From the NCBI GenBank assembly GCA_937944405.1, contig CALDYR010000019.1:1-41833 (forward strand): a stretch of 41,833 nucleotides of DNA. The letters are read 5' to 3'. The notes below the pieces were generated by a model. That model ran no database searches. It was not told the origin of the DNA and was given only the letters and a program-made list of their open reading frames with translations. The translations under genes were made by a program, and so were the position numbers. Source of the DNA: an uncultured Pirellulaceae bacterium (lineage in GTDB: Bacteria; Planctomycetota; Planctomycetia; Pirellulales; Pirellulaceae). Of this stretch, positions 17,769 through 25,835 are shown piece by piece (the first letter of the stretch is position 1; the number at the start of each line of letters is the position of its first letter).

Positions 17769-17930
17769 ATCAGAGCAAGCGAACAGATTACCAAACGAAG
17801 ACAACTAACAAAACAATGCAGTCGAACCTTTGATGACCAATTCATTTTCGGCTAAACATTGCAAACCATCCATCTCACGAGTAACTGCGTCACAACCGCG
17901 TTTCATTGCGAAAAAGGGAGTTTTGAAGTG

Positions 17931-19274
17931 ATGACCAATCACCACTTTGCCAGATCGACCAACCCGGCGTCCCAACTTTGGGGCAGAATGTCGATGTCAT
18001 TGGCGCTGCTCATAACTGTGTCTTTGACAGGATGTACAGCCCTGTTTTCACCCATCGACACAATTCCCGCCGAACGTGTGCCGGCCCAGTTTTTGGCCGA
18101 ACCGCAAGCCGACAAGGTGCCGATTGATGCATCACGCCTTCGCCAGCCCAAGCCTGAATTCTACACCTTGGACACCGATGATGTGTTAGCGGTATTCATC
18201 GAAGGTGTTTTGGGTGATTTGGACGAAGCCCCTCCGGTCAACTTTCCTCCACCAGAAAGCGATCTTGCACCCTCGATTGGTTTCCCGGTTCCGGTGCGTG
18301 ACGACGGGACGATGTCACTACCGCTGGTTCAACCTATCCCGGTTCGTGGATTGACGATCCAGCAGGCAGAAGCACTGATCACGCGCGCCTACCGTGACGG
18401 TCCGACTCCAATTTTGACAGATGAAAACCGAATCATCGTGACGTTGTTCCGCGAACGAACCCATCGGGTGTTTGTTGTCCGTCAGGATAACTCGACCGCA
18501 CAACGGGGCCAGCAATTCCGCGGCGTCGGTCAAAGTTCCGTCATCACCGACCGTAGTGACTTGAGCTCACGTGGATTCGTACTGCAGCTTCCCGCTTATA
18601 AAAACGATCTGCTGAACGCACTGTCACAGACCGGCGGACTGCCGGGTGTGAACGCGAAACCAGAAGTCCGCATCCTTCGAGGAAACCGTTTGGACGTGGC
18701 ACGGCGGGACGCTCAGTTAGCAGAATTTTATCGCACCAGTCGTCCCGAACAATTTCCCTACGGAATTCTACCGACAGTCGAAGACAGCACCAATTCGATC
18801 ACGATCCCGATGCGTCTTGGCCCCGGAGAGATCCCTACCTTTCGCCCCGAAGACATCGTGCTTCGTGACGGAGACATTGTCTATGTCGACACACGGGAGA
18901 CCGACGTCTACTACACCGGCGGTTTACTTGGCGGTGGTGAATTTCCGCTGCCACGTGACTACGACCTAGATGTCTTGGCCGCGGTGTCAATCTCAGGGCA
19001 GGGCATTGCCGGTTCGACTCGATCATCCAGCGGTTTCGGCGGGGCATCGGTCGCTCAATCGCAACCGACCGAACTGATCGTCTTGCGGCGTTTGCCGGGC
19101 GACCGACAGCTGAACATTCGAATCGACCTCAACGATGCGATCAACGACCCAAGGCAGCGATTGCTGGTCAAAGCCGGCGATACGTTGGTGCTTAGATTTA
19201 AGCCTCAGGAGGAGTTGATAAACTTCGCGACGGCAACCTTCTTCACATTCGGTGTGCGACAGCTATTCCGCTAA
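17931..19274 (+). CDS. Polysaccharide export lipoprotein (Wza/OPX family)
   Basis: This outer-membrane polysaccharide export protein is 447 residues from the ATG at 17931. Frames from upstream TTG codons and a GTG at 17928 are possible; I prefer 17928/17931 because GGGAG lies 8-11 nt upstream and the signal peptide then has normal length. The lipobox is VSLTGC with Cys35. The Poly_export domain follows: FYTLDTDDVLAVFIEGVLGD, VRDDGTMSLPLVQPIPVRGL and TIQQAEALITRAY. SLBB-like segments (LPAYKNDLLNALSQTGGLPG, RLLVKAGDTLVLRF) come next. Wza-type proteins form the outer-membrane channel for capsule or exopolysaccharide. No transmembrane polymerase or tyrosine kinase gene is adjacent. A strong terminator follows. 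Confidence 0.92.
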   Translation: MTNHHFARSTNPASQLWGRMSMSLALLITVSLTGCTALFSPIDTIPAERVPAQFLAEPQADKVPIDASRLRQPKPEFYTLDTDDVLAVFIEGVLGDLDEAPPVNFPPPESDLAPSIGFPVPVRDDGTMSLPLVQPIPVRGLTIQQAEALITRAYRDGPTPILTDENRIIVTLFRERTHRVFVVRQDNSTAQRGQQFRGVGQSSVITDRSDLSSRGFVLQLPAYKNDLLNALSQTGGLPGVNAKPEVRILRGNRLDVARRDAQLAEFYRTSRPEQFPYGILPTVEDSTNSITIPMRLGPGEIPTFRPEDIVLRDGDIVYVDTRETDVYYTGGLLGGGEFPLPRDYDLDVLAAVSISGQGIAGSTRSSSGFGGASVAQSQPTELIVLRRLPGDRQLNIRIDLNDAINDPRQRLLVKAGDTLVLRFKPQEELINFATATFFTFGVRQLFR

Positions 19275-19311
19275 AGCTATTCAGCTTAAACAATTCGCAA
19301 CACACGAATCG

Positions 19312-19347
19312 AAAAAAGCCGGGTCATTCGATGGCCCGGCCTTTTTT
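19312..19347. terminator. Bidirectional rho-independent terminator
   Basis: The stem GCCGGG/CCCGGC (19318-19323 with 19335-19340) extends inward through a T-G wobble and CAT/ATG to a 3-nt loop. It is flanked by six A on the left and six T on the right, so it can stop transcription from both sides. It lies between the convergent export gene and the second phosphofructokinase gene. Confidence 0.92.
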
Positions 19348-19398
19348 ATGGTTATATCCAACCATCGTATCATCCTCAGTTTCTGAGGATCAAACGAT

Positions 19399-20703
19399 TT
19401 ACTCGTTAACGTGCGTCTCTAAAAATCGCGCCAGGCGGTGGAAGTCACTGTCGGTGTTGATGTACCGCACCACAGTAACCAATGTCTCTGGATCGACTAA
19501 GTTTTCGAACGGTTCGTAATGCAAGTCTAATTGCCCGGTCACGCTGACCATGACACCGTTTAGCTTCTTTTCGGCCAATGCGCGGAACGCTCCGACGCCC
19601 AGTTGGCTGCCCAGCATTGCGTCAAACGCGTGGGGTTTCGCACAGCGCGCTTCGTAGCCCAACTGCAGCCCTTTGACCAATCGAACGCGGCCTGTTTTCT
19701 CGGTATAGCTTTCGGCGACGGCCTTAGAAAAAATGGAGAACAGGCTGACCTTGGAGATGTTGATATGTCCATGGTCGTCGCGTTCAACGCCCTCAACGTA
19801 GGCAAACGGCAGGTACTCCGCCAATCCTTCGGCAACAACGATCGTGCCGTACTCCTTGCCTTCGGATTCTCGGGCTAACATCGTTTTGACGATGCGACCG
19901 ATCACGCGTTCCATGTCCATACACTGGCGAGTTTTAGATTCGCCTTTGGAATCGGTATAGGTTTCTTCGATTAAGAACCCCGCCATGATGTCTTCGACGC
20001 TGATCACCAGAGACGCTTCGCCGGCGATTGCGGCACCGTAGGAAAGCCATCCGGCACTACGTCCCATCGTTTCGGTCAAAAAGTACGAACGGGTCGCTTC
20101 GGCGTCGTGGATCAACGTGCGGAGTTCGGTCGCAATGAAGTCAACCGCGGTGAAGAAACCGAACGTAAAATCAATCCCGTGGTAGTCATTGTCAATCGTT
20201 TTAGGCAGATGCACGACAGGTAAGATTTTTCCATCGTTCTGCTTCTCTTGAAACAGTTTGAATTTATTGGCGGTTTTCAGGGTGTCGTCACCACCGATTG
20301 AAATCAATGCGTCGGCGCCGATGGATTTCAAACCGGCCACAACGTTCCGCATCGGCGCCGTTTTCTCCGCGTCGTTGAGATCATCAGGCGACCCGATGTG
20401 CTTGCCGGGGTTGGTTCGCGCAGTTCCGATCATGATCCCTTGCGAATTCCGTGTACGTCCCAGAACCTTATGGGTCAAGAAAACATAGTCCTTGCCTTCT
20501 TCCAGTGGTTTACTGCCATCATATTCTGAGAGCGCTGAATAACCGTGCTTGATGCCGATAACTTCCACGCCGGCCCGAAGAAACGAAGCCGCAGCGGCTG
20601 AAATGACGGCGTTGGCTGCCGGGGCTGGTCCACCAGCGAATAGAATCGCCACCTTTTTAAATGTGTGATCCGGACGTACAGGAGGAGATAGCGTATTAGC
20701 CAC
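19399..20703 (-). CDS. 6-phosphofructokinase, PPi-type signature (GGDDT)
   Basis: This 434-residue PfkA-superfamily enzyme has SIGGDDT at 135-141, where the Asp after GGD blocks the ATP site and marks pyrophosphate-dependent enzymes. HLPKTIDND (165-173) supplies the catalytic Asp and the PPi-type Lys. TMGRSAGW follows. The nucleotide loop is altered to FAGGPAPAANAVIS instead of GGDxPGxN, as in long PPi-type enzymes. It would interconvert fructose 6-phosphate and fructose 1,6-bisphosphate reversibly using PPi. The start is a GTG at 20703 with GAGG about 8 nt upstream. It is on the same strand as the ATP-type paralogue but separated from it by the polysaccharide export block. Confidence 0.93.
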   Translation of the reverse strand: MANTLSPPVRPDHTFKKVAILFAGGPAPAANAVISAAAASFLRAGVEVIGIKHGYSALSEYDGSKPLEEGKDYVFLTHKVLGRTRNSQGIMIGTARTNPGKHIGSPDDLNDAEKTAPMRNVVAGLKSIGADALISIGGDDTLKTANKFKLFQEKQNDGKILPVVHLPKTIDNDYHGIDFTFGFFTAVDFIATELRTLIHDAEATRSYFLTETMGRSAGWLSYGAAIAGEASLVISVEDIMAGFLIEETYTDSKGESKTRQCMDMERVIGRIVKTMLARESEGKEYGTIVVAEGLAEYLPFAYVEGVERDDHGHINISKVSLFSIFSKAVAESYTEKTGRVRLVKGLQLGYEARCAKPHAFDAMLGSQLGVGAFRALAEKKLNGVMVSVTGQLDLHYEPFENLVDPETLVTVVRYINTDSDFHRLARFLETHVNE

Positions 20704-20851
20704 GAATTAGCCTCTATCGTTTATAGGTGATGCTGAAAAAATGAACTCACAGAGCTGAGATTTTATTGAATCAATCAACAAAGTTACAGCCGATAAATTG
20801 GGCGAACAGATAAAACATCCCAACAACACAATCTTGCTCGCTTCATGATGA

Positions 20852-22195
20852 TTACTTCAAGAATTCGCGCTCGACCCATTTCGTATCAATGTTATTGGAC
20901 ACGAAGTCTGCGTCCTGCAGCACGGAGACCAAGAAATCGGCGGTCGTTTTAATGCCTTCGATACGAAGTTCTTTCAATGCGCGGATCATGGTCGCGATCG
21001 CCTGACCGCGCGTCGGTTGGTGCACGATCAATTTCCCGATCATCGAATCGTAATACGGCATCACCGTGTAACCAGCGTGAGCATGAGATTCCCACCGCAC
21101 ACCTAATCCGCCGGGAACGTGAATCTGTTTGATCAATCCGGGGCAGGGCTGGAAATTCTTTTGGGGATCTTCGGCATTGATACGACATTCAATCGCCACG
21201 CCATTGTGAGGAATATCATCTTGATCGAAGGCCAGTTTTTCGCCGGCAGCAACACGAATCTGTTGCTGGATCAAATCAATGCCGGTCACCATCTCCGAAA
21301 CCGGATGTTCGACTTGAATACGCGCGTTGACTTCGATGAAATAAAAGTTGTGATCTTTGTCGACGATGAATTCGACCGTACCGGCGTTGTGATAATTAGC
21401 GGCCTTGACCATACGCACCGCCGCGTCGCAAATTTCCCGACGCTTTTCCGCCGGTAAGGTTGGTGCGGGGCTTTCTTCGATCAACTTTTGGTGTCGACGC
21501 TGGGTCGAACAATCACGTTCCCAGAGATGCACTACTTTCCCGTGCTGGTCGGCCAAGATTTGGACTTCGACATGGCGGGGGCGATCGATGAATTTTTCAA
21601 GGTAAACTCCACCATTGCCGAACGCGGCTTGAGCTTCTTGTGCGGCCTGTTCGACCGCGTTTTTAAGATCCGCTTCATTTTCGGCGACACGCATCCCTTT
21701 TCCGCCACCCCCGGCCGTCGCTTTTACCAAAATTGGATAACCAATTTCGCGCGCATCCTTGACCGCCTGATCGACATCGGTGATTAAACCGGCGCTACCG
21801 GGCACAACAGGCACGTCGGCCTTTCTGGCCAACGATCGAGCCGTGTTTTTGTCGCCCAGCATCTGCATCGCTTCAGGCGAAGGCCCAATAAAGTCGATGT
21901 TGCAGTCGCGACAGACCTCGTTGAACTGAGCGTTTTCAGATAAAAAGCCAAACCCCGGATGAATGGCTTCCGCGTTACCAATTTCGGCTGCGCTGATGAT
22001 GCGATCGAAACGTAAGTAACTATCGCTGGCCTTCACACCGCCAATACAATAGGCCCGGTCGGCGAGCTCTAAATACGCGCTGCCTTTATCGCCACGACTG
22101 TAGACGGCGACCGTTTCAATCCCCATTTCCTTACAGGCGCGGATGATCCGGAGAGCAATTTCGCCACGATTGGCGATCAATATTCGTTTATACAT
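20852..22195 (-). CDS. accC: Acetyl-CoA carboxylase biotin carboxylase subunit
   Basis: This 447-residue biotin carboxylase uses ATP and bicarbonate to carboxylate the biotin on AccB, the first step of fatty acid synthesis. It begins with [20 protein letters not shown]. The ATP-grasp glycine loop [13 protein letters not shown], the [20 protein letters not shown] segment, [18 protein letters not shown] and CRINAEDP are all present. Length is normal. It lies 63 bp downstream of accB in a probable pepP-accB-accC operon on the minus strand. Confidence 0.97.
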   Translation of the reverse strand: MYKRILIANRGEIALRIIRACKEMGIETVAVYSRGDKGSAYLELADRAYCIGGVKASDSYLRFDRIISAAEIGNAEAIHPGFGFLSENAQFNEVCRDCNIDFIGPSPEAMQMLGDKNTARSLARKADVPVVPGSAGLITDVDQAVKDAREIGYPILVKATAGGGGKGMRVAENEADLKNAVEQAAQEAQAAFGNGGVYLEKFIDRPRHVEVQILADQHGKVVHLWERDCSTQRRHQKLIEESPAPTLPAEKRREICDAAVRMVKAANYHNAGTVEFIVDKDHNFYFIEVNARIQVEHPVSEMVTGIDLIQQQIRVAAGEKLAFDQDDIPHNGVAIECRINAEDPQKNFQPCPGLIKQIHVPGGLGVRWESHAHAGYTVMPYYDSMIGKLIVHQPTRGQAIATMIRALKELRIEGIKTTADFLVSVLQDADFVSNNIDTKWVEREFLK

Positions 22196-22258
22196 ACGAT
22201 CTTAAATTCAGCTGCGGCGGGTCTAAGACAATTAAAAAAGAAGTGCGTTTCTACCAGA

Positions 22259-22738
22259 TCAATTTTTCGAGATCTTAAACAGTGGCATGTCGACATGCAC
22301 CGGGTCTTCACTGTTGACCAGAATTTCGACGATCGTTCCTGAAACTCCGGCAGGAATTTCATTGAACATCTTCATCGCTTCGACCAAGCAGATGATTGTA
22401 TCTGGGGTGACCTTGTCGCCGACTTTGACGAAGTCCTTAGCATCCGGTTTGGGCCGCGAATAATAGGTTCCAATCGTCGGCGAAAGAATCAGATCGTGAT
22501 TGTCGTCACCCATTTTTTCTGCCGCAACTGGCACCGCTGCGGCGACTGCAGGAGCCGCCACCGGCGATGCGGGTACCGCAGCAGACTGCAACACCGGTTG
22601 GCCGCCTCGGCGTAGCCGAATTCGTTGGTCGGACTGTTTGAGGTCAACTTCGTTTAAATCGTGCTGTTCCATCAACTCGATTAGTTCACGCACTTTATTC
22701 ACGTCAAAAACCGAAGTCTCTTCTTTTGCTTTCGCCAT
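22259..22738 (-). CDS. accB: Biotin carboxyl carrier protein of acetyl-CoA carboxylase
   Basis: This 159-residue carrier has the C-terminal biotinyl domain with EAMKMFNEI, whose Lys is biotinylated by BirA. The N-terminal region (VRELIELMEQHDLNEVDLKQ) is the usual helical part, followed by an Ala/Pro/Val-rich flexible linker. GGAGA precedes the ATG by about 5 nt. It lies between the M24 peptidase and accC genes, matching a common bacterial arrangement. Confidence 0.97.
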   Translation of the reverse strand: MAKAKEETSVFDVNKVRELIELMEQHDLNEVDLKQSDQRIRLRRGGQPVLQSAAVPASPVAAPAVAAAVPVAAEKMGDDNHDLILSPTIGTYYSRPKPDAKDFVKVGDKVTPDTIICLVEAMKMFNEIPAGVSGTIVEILVNSEDPVHVDMPLFKISKN

Positions 22739-22908
22739 TTATTTCTCCGCAGCAGAGAACTCAATTTGTCAGAGTTGCCTACGCTGCAATGGTTTAAAGT
22801 TAGATTGAAATGATGTCGTTGATTCTGTTGTCTCAGATTCAAACCGCACTCACGGATCGAGGATCTCCTCCTCAAGATCGCACATTGTATCTTATATCAA
22901 GACATTTT

Positions 22909-23985
22909 TTAAACCTGAACAATGCATTGTTCCAGTTCTTTAGGCAAATTGCTGAGCACTTCATGTCCGTCGGTCGTAATCAACACGTCGTCCTCAATTC
23001 GCACACCACCAAATCCGGGAAGGTAGATTCCGGGTTCGACGGTGACGACCATTCCGGCAACCAATGCGTCCTCAGAACCCGGAGATAGCCGAGGCGATTC
23101 GTGGATGTTCAGTCCAATTCCATGACCCAAACTGTGAGTAAATTGATCGCCGAATCCCGCTGCGAAAATAATCTCCCGTGCGGCAGCGTCGACAGAACTG
23201 GCAGCGACACCAGGTTTAATTTTTTCGATCGCTGCTCGTTGAGCGGCAATCGCGACCTGGTAAATTTCAGCCAATCGCGCGGGAATTTTAGAAGTCACTA
23301 CCATCCGCGTCAAGTCACTGGCATACCCTCGGAAGTTTACCCCCCAATCTATTAGCACAAACTCACTTTCCCCTATCGCAATGTTGCCGGGACGATAATG
23401 AGCCAAAGCCGAATTTACGCCCACCGCCACGATAGGTTCAAATGAACACCCCTCAGCCCCCAATCGCCGACCTTGATACTCGATCTCCGCCGCGATTGCA
23501 CTCTCGGTGATCTCCGGAGAAAGATTTTGCACGACGGACTGAAAAACCGTTTCATTGATAGAGATCGATTTTCGAATCAAATCAATTTCAATCTCATCTT
23601 TCACCGCCCGCAATTTTTCAACCCAACCGCCGCTTCGTTTTAACGTCCCCCGGTAAGATTTTTTTACCGCATCGAACTGCTGCAGTGAAATCGCTCCATA
23701 CTCAAAATAGACCTCATCCGGACAGAACACTTTTAGCTTTTTAACGGTGGATTCGATCAAGGTTTCATCCATCGAACGAATCACTGATTCTATTTGCGGG
23801 CACTGTTGTTGTAATTGTTGTTCGTAACGACCGTCACTGATGATCAATGCATCTTTGAGGCTGAGCAAAAGTACAGCCGAACTGCCCGTGAACCCCGTCA
23901 GGTACCGGATGTTTGTCATGTCCGTCACCATTAGGCTGGTCCCACCAACGGATTCCATCAATTGCCTTAGTCGATCGATACGCAT
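22909..23985 (-). CDS. M24 metallopeptidase, Xaa-Pro aminopeptidase family
   Basis: This 358-residue cytoplasmic peptidase of the PepP/PepQ type cleaves N-terminal residues before proline or acts as a prolidase. The N-terminal creatinase-like domain (1-130) includes TNIRYLTGFTGSSAVLLLS. The pita-bread catalytic domain has the metal ligands in place: Asp in LIDWGVNFRGYASDLTRM, His in HSLGHGIGLNIHE, and the two Glu in VTVEPGIYLPGFGGVRIEDD. The gene sits 170 bp upstream of accB on the same strand, an order seen in many bacteria. Confidence 0.93.
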   Translation of the reverse strand: MRIDRLRQLMESVGGTSLMVTDMTNIRYLTGFTGSSAVLLLSLKDALIISDGRYEQQLQQQCPQIESVIRSMDETLIESTVKKLKVFCPDEVYFEYGAISLQQFDAVKKSYRGTLKRSGGWVEKLRAVKDEIEIDLIRKSISINETVFQSVVQNLSPEITESAIAAEIEYQGRRLGAEGCSFEPIVAVGVNSALAHYRPGNIAIGESEFVLIDWGVNFRGYASDLTRMVVTSKIPARLAEIYQVAIAAQRAAIEKIKPGVAASSVDAAAREIIFAAGFGDQFTHSLGHGIGLNIHESPRLSPGSEDALVAGMVVTVEPGIYLPGFGGVRIEDDVLITTDGHEVLSNLPKELEQCIVQV

Positions 23986-24071
23986 GAATCACTTTCATCA
24001 ATAGGTCGGTTCGGCCCAACCGATCCGGTCCATCGGTTTTCAGCGCCGGATTTAAAAAAAGGCTCTTCCCC

Positions 24072-24202
24072 GAACACTGTGGCACCGAGTGCGTTCAAAG
24101 CTTGTCTTTCCGGAGAATGCAGTGGGAAGCGGCCGAATTCAGGCCAACACCGCCAGAGAGAATTCTGGCGCATCCCACTACGATTCCGAATCTTGCCACT
24201 AA
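24072..24202 (+). repeat. Direct repeat copy A, about 131 bp
   Basis: This stretch aligns with 25577-25708 over its whole length, with one single-base indel and roughly three quarters identity by eye. Shared blocks include TGTGGCACCG, AAAGCTTG, CCGAATTC, GAATTCTGGCG and CCCACTA. An internal palindrome, CGCCAGA/TCTGGCG around GAGAAT, is kept in the other copy in shorter form. It lies downstream of the AbiGi-like gene. Confidence 0.75.
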
Positions 24203-24254
24203 GAACCGAGAAGAACTTAAAAAAATTGACCGCCGCCGTCTGAACACGCCGCAG

Positions 24255-25562
24255 CTAAATTACTATCAGATCAAATAAGCTCAATGACGACAACTTCTCT
24301 AAATGTTTTTCATTGCCGATGAAAACGACCGCGTCGGCACATCCGACCCGACGCAAGTCAACATCGCCGACCACTCGCCATTCGCGCTCTTGTCGCCAGT
24401 CTATTTTCTGGTCACGTGAACTGGCTATTTGAAATAAAGGGCGGTCGTCGGTCGGTAACGCCTGCCAGGTTTTTTGATCACCGTAGATCACTGGCCGACC
24501 TCCAAACCGCTGTTCTAACACTTTCTTTTTAATTCCGATTCCAAATGGAAGAAAATCCCATCGATGAAGGTGTTTCCGAAAAACTGTTTTCTCCCGCAGT
24601 TGGCTCAACGGGACGTCGGAGAAACAAACAACTGGCGAGCGATCGCGAGTCAGATTGGCTGAACCAAAGATTCGTTGCGACGCCAAAATTCGGCACAATG
24701 AATACACATCACCGTGCTTGCTTCCGTGAGTACCGAAAATCAAATCGTCAAAATATCGCGCTTCGCTTTGGTCAGGCCAAGCTTCCGGCCGCGCCCGTGT
24801 CCAATGAATCAGATACTCGTCTTCTTTTATTTCAGCAAGCGTTATTGGACGCGCTGTGGCGGCCGACGATACCGCCAATGTCGACGAGGCTGCCGATTCT
24901 TCGGGCAACAGTAACCACTGAATCGCACCGGTCCTCAATAACCGCTGCCTGACCGCCGCAGACGTCAACGAATTTTCGTGCAAAACAAACGTCCGCGTCC
25001 CGTCACCTTCGCCAGACAGTCGTTGCTGTAGCGCTTTTTCGACATTGCCGTTGCTGCTCACGGCCAGCGCGTACACGTTGTCGGCAACCTTCCCCAACAA
25101 TTGATCGGCTTGAATTGGACCATGGGCGACACAGTAAACAGTCTCCACGGGAAAACGCGCTGACGCTGAATCCTTTACAATCGCGTCCGCCAGATCCTCC
25201 AACGCTAACTGCCGCACCACAACACAACGGATTTGAAACAGTTCTGCAATCCGCCGACAGTAACGATCCGCCGCGGTCGACTCACTGGTAAGCAAAACTT
25301 CACCGTATCTGCAAACATTGACGCCCACTGTACGAAAACCGTCAAACCAGTGCCGATGACGATCGAGAATCTTGGGCAACCGAGAACTTAGAACGGCGCA
25401 AGTAGCGCCGCCTTGCAGTGCTCCCGCTACCGCCAGATCCATTACAAAAAAACAACGGCCCGCAAAACCGCTACGCCCCGGCCAATGGTCCAAAACAACC
25501 ATTTTGCCACCGCCAATTTCATCGACCAACGTCACCAAGTTTTCGCGATTGAGTTCCATCAC
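24255..25562 (-). CDS. Unknown protein with AbiGi/DUF2971-like C-terminal region
   Basis: This protein has 435 residues from GTG 25562, or 434 from the adjacent ATG 25559; AGGAAGG lies upstream. I do not recognise residues 1-240, which look like an alpha/beta domain with repeated hydrophobic strands (LFQIRCVVVRQLALEDLADA). The C-terminal part (about 250-420) has LIHWTRARPEAWPDQ, SPVVCFSDVPLSQL, WDFLPFGIGIKKKVLEQRFG, RPVIYGD and IDWRQEREWRVVGDVDL. That pattern (CFSD-PL, YGIGI-K, PVIY, EREWR) resembles the AbiGi and DUF2971 families, some of which are linked to phage resistance. Whether it is a toxin, an antitoxin or a host enzyme cannot be told. No partner gene is adjacent. It is bracketed by two diverged direct repeats. 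Confidence 0.7.
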   Translation of the reverse strand: MMELNRENLVTLVDEIGGGKMVVLDHWPGRSGFAGRCFFVMDLAVAGALQGGATCAVLSSRLPKILDRHRHWFDGFRTVGVNVCRYGEVLLTSESTAADRYCRRIAELFQIRCVVVRQLALEDLADAIVKDSASARFPVETVYCVAHGPIQADQLLGKVADNVYALAVSSNGNVEKALQQRLSGEGDGTRTFVLHENSLTSAAVRQRLLRTGAIQWLLLPEESAASSTLAVSSAATARPITLAEIKEDEYLIHWTRARPEAWPDQSEARYFDDLIFGTHGSKHGDVYSLCRILASQRIFGSANLTRDRSPVVCFSDVPLSQLREKTVFRKHLHRWDFLPFGIGIKKKVLEQRFGGRPVIYGDQKTWQALPTDDRPLFQIASSRDQKIDWRQEREWRVVGDVDLRRVGCADAVVFIGNEKHLEKLSSLSLFDLIVI

Positions 25563-25576
25563 CTTTGACCTTCCTA

Positions 25577-25708
25577 GAACTTTGTGGCACCGCGTGCTCA
25601 GAAAGCTTGCCTTTTCCAGTGAATGTAGTCGGATCCGCCCGAATTCTCGTAAACACAGCCAGCAGGAATTCTGGCGAACCCCACTAAGAGTTCGAAGCTT
25701 GCTATTAA
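25577..25708 (+). repeat. Direct repeat copy B, about 132 bp
   Basis: This is the second copy of the 24072-24202 repeat in the same orientation, about 1.5 kb away and directly upstream of the AbiGi-like gene. The palindrome survives as GCCAG/CTGGC. The 273-bp gap in which it lies must also carry the promoters of the AbiGi-like gene and of the divergent cytochrome gene. Confidence 0.75.
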
Positions 25709-25835
25709 TTAAAATTCGGAAAGAGCCATCATCTTTGGCCTTGGCCCTCCCTGCGACGATCTTGCAGATTCAAACCGTTGACTTTCTCTGGCCGAATCTC
25801 GTTTTGCAAGCTACGATGTTAGCGGAAAGCAACCT

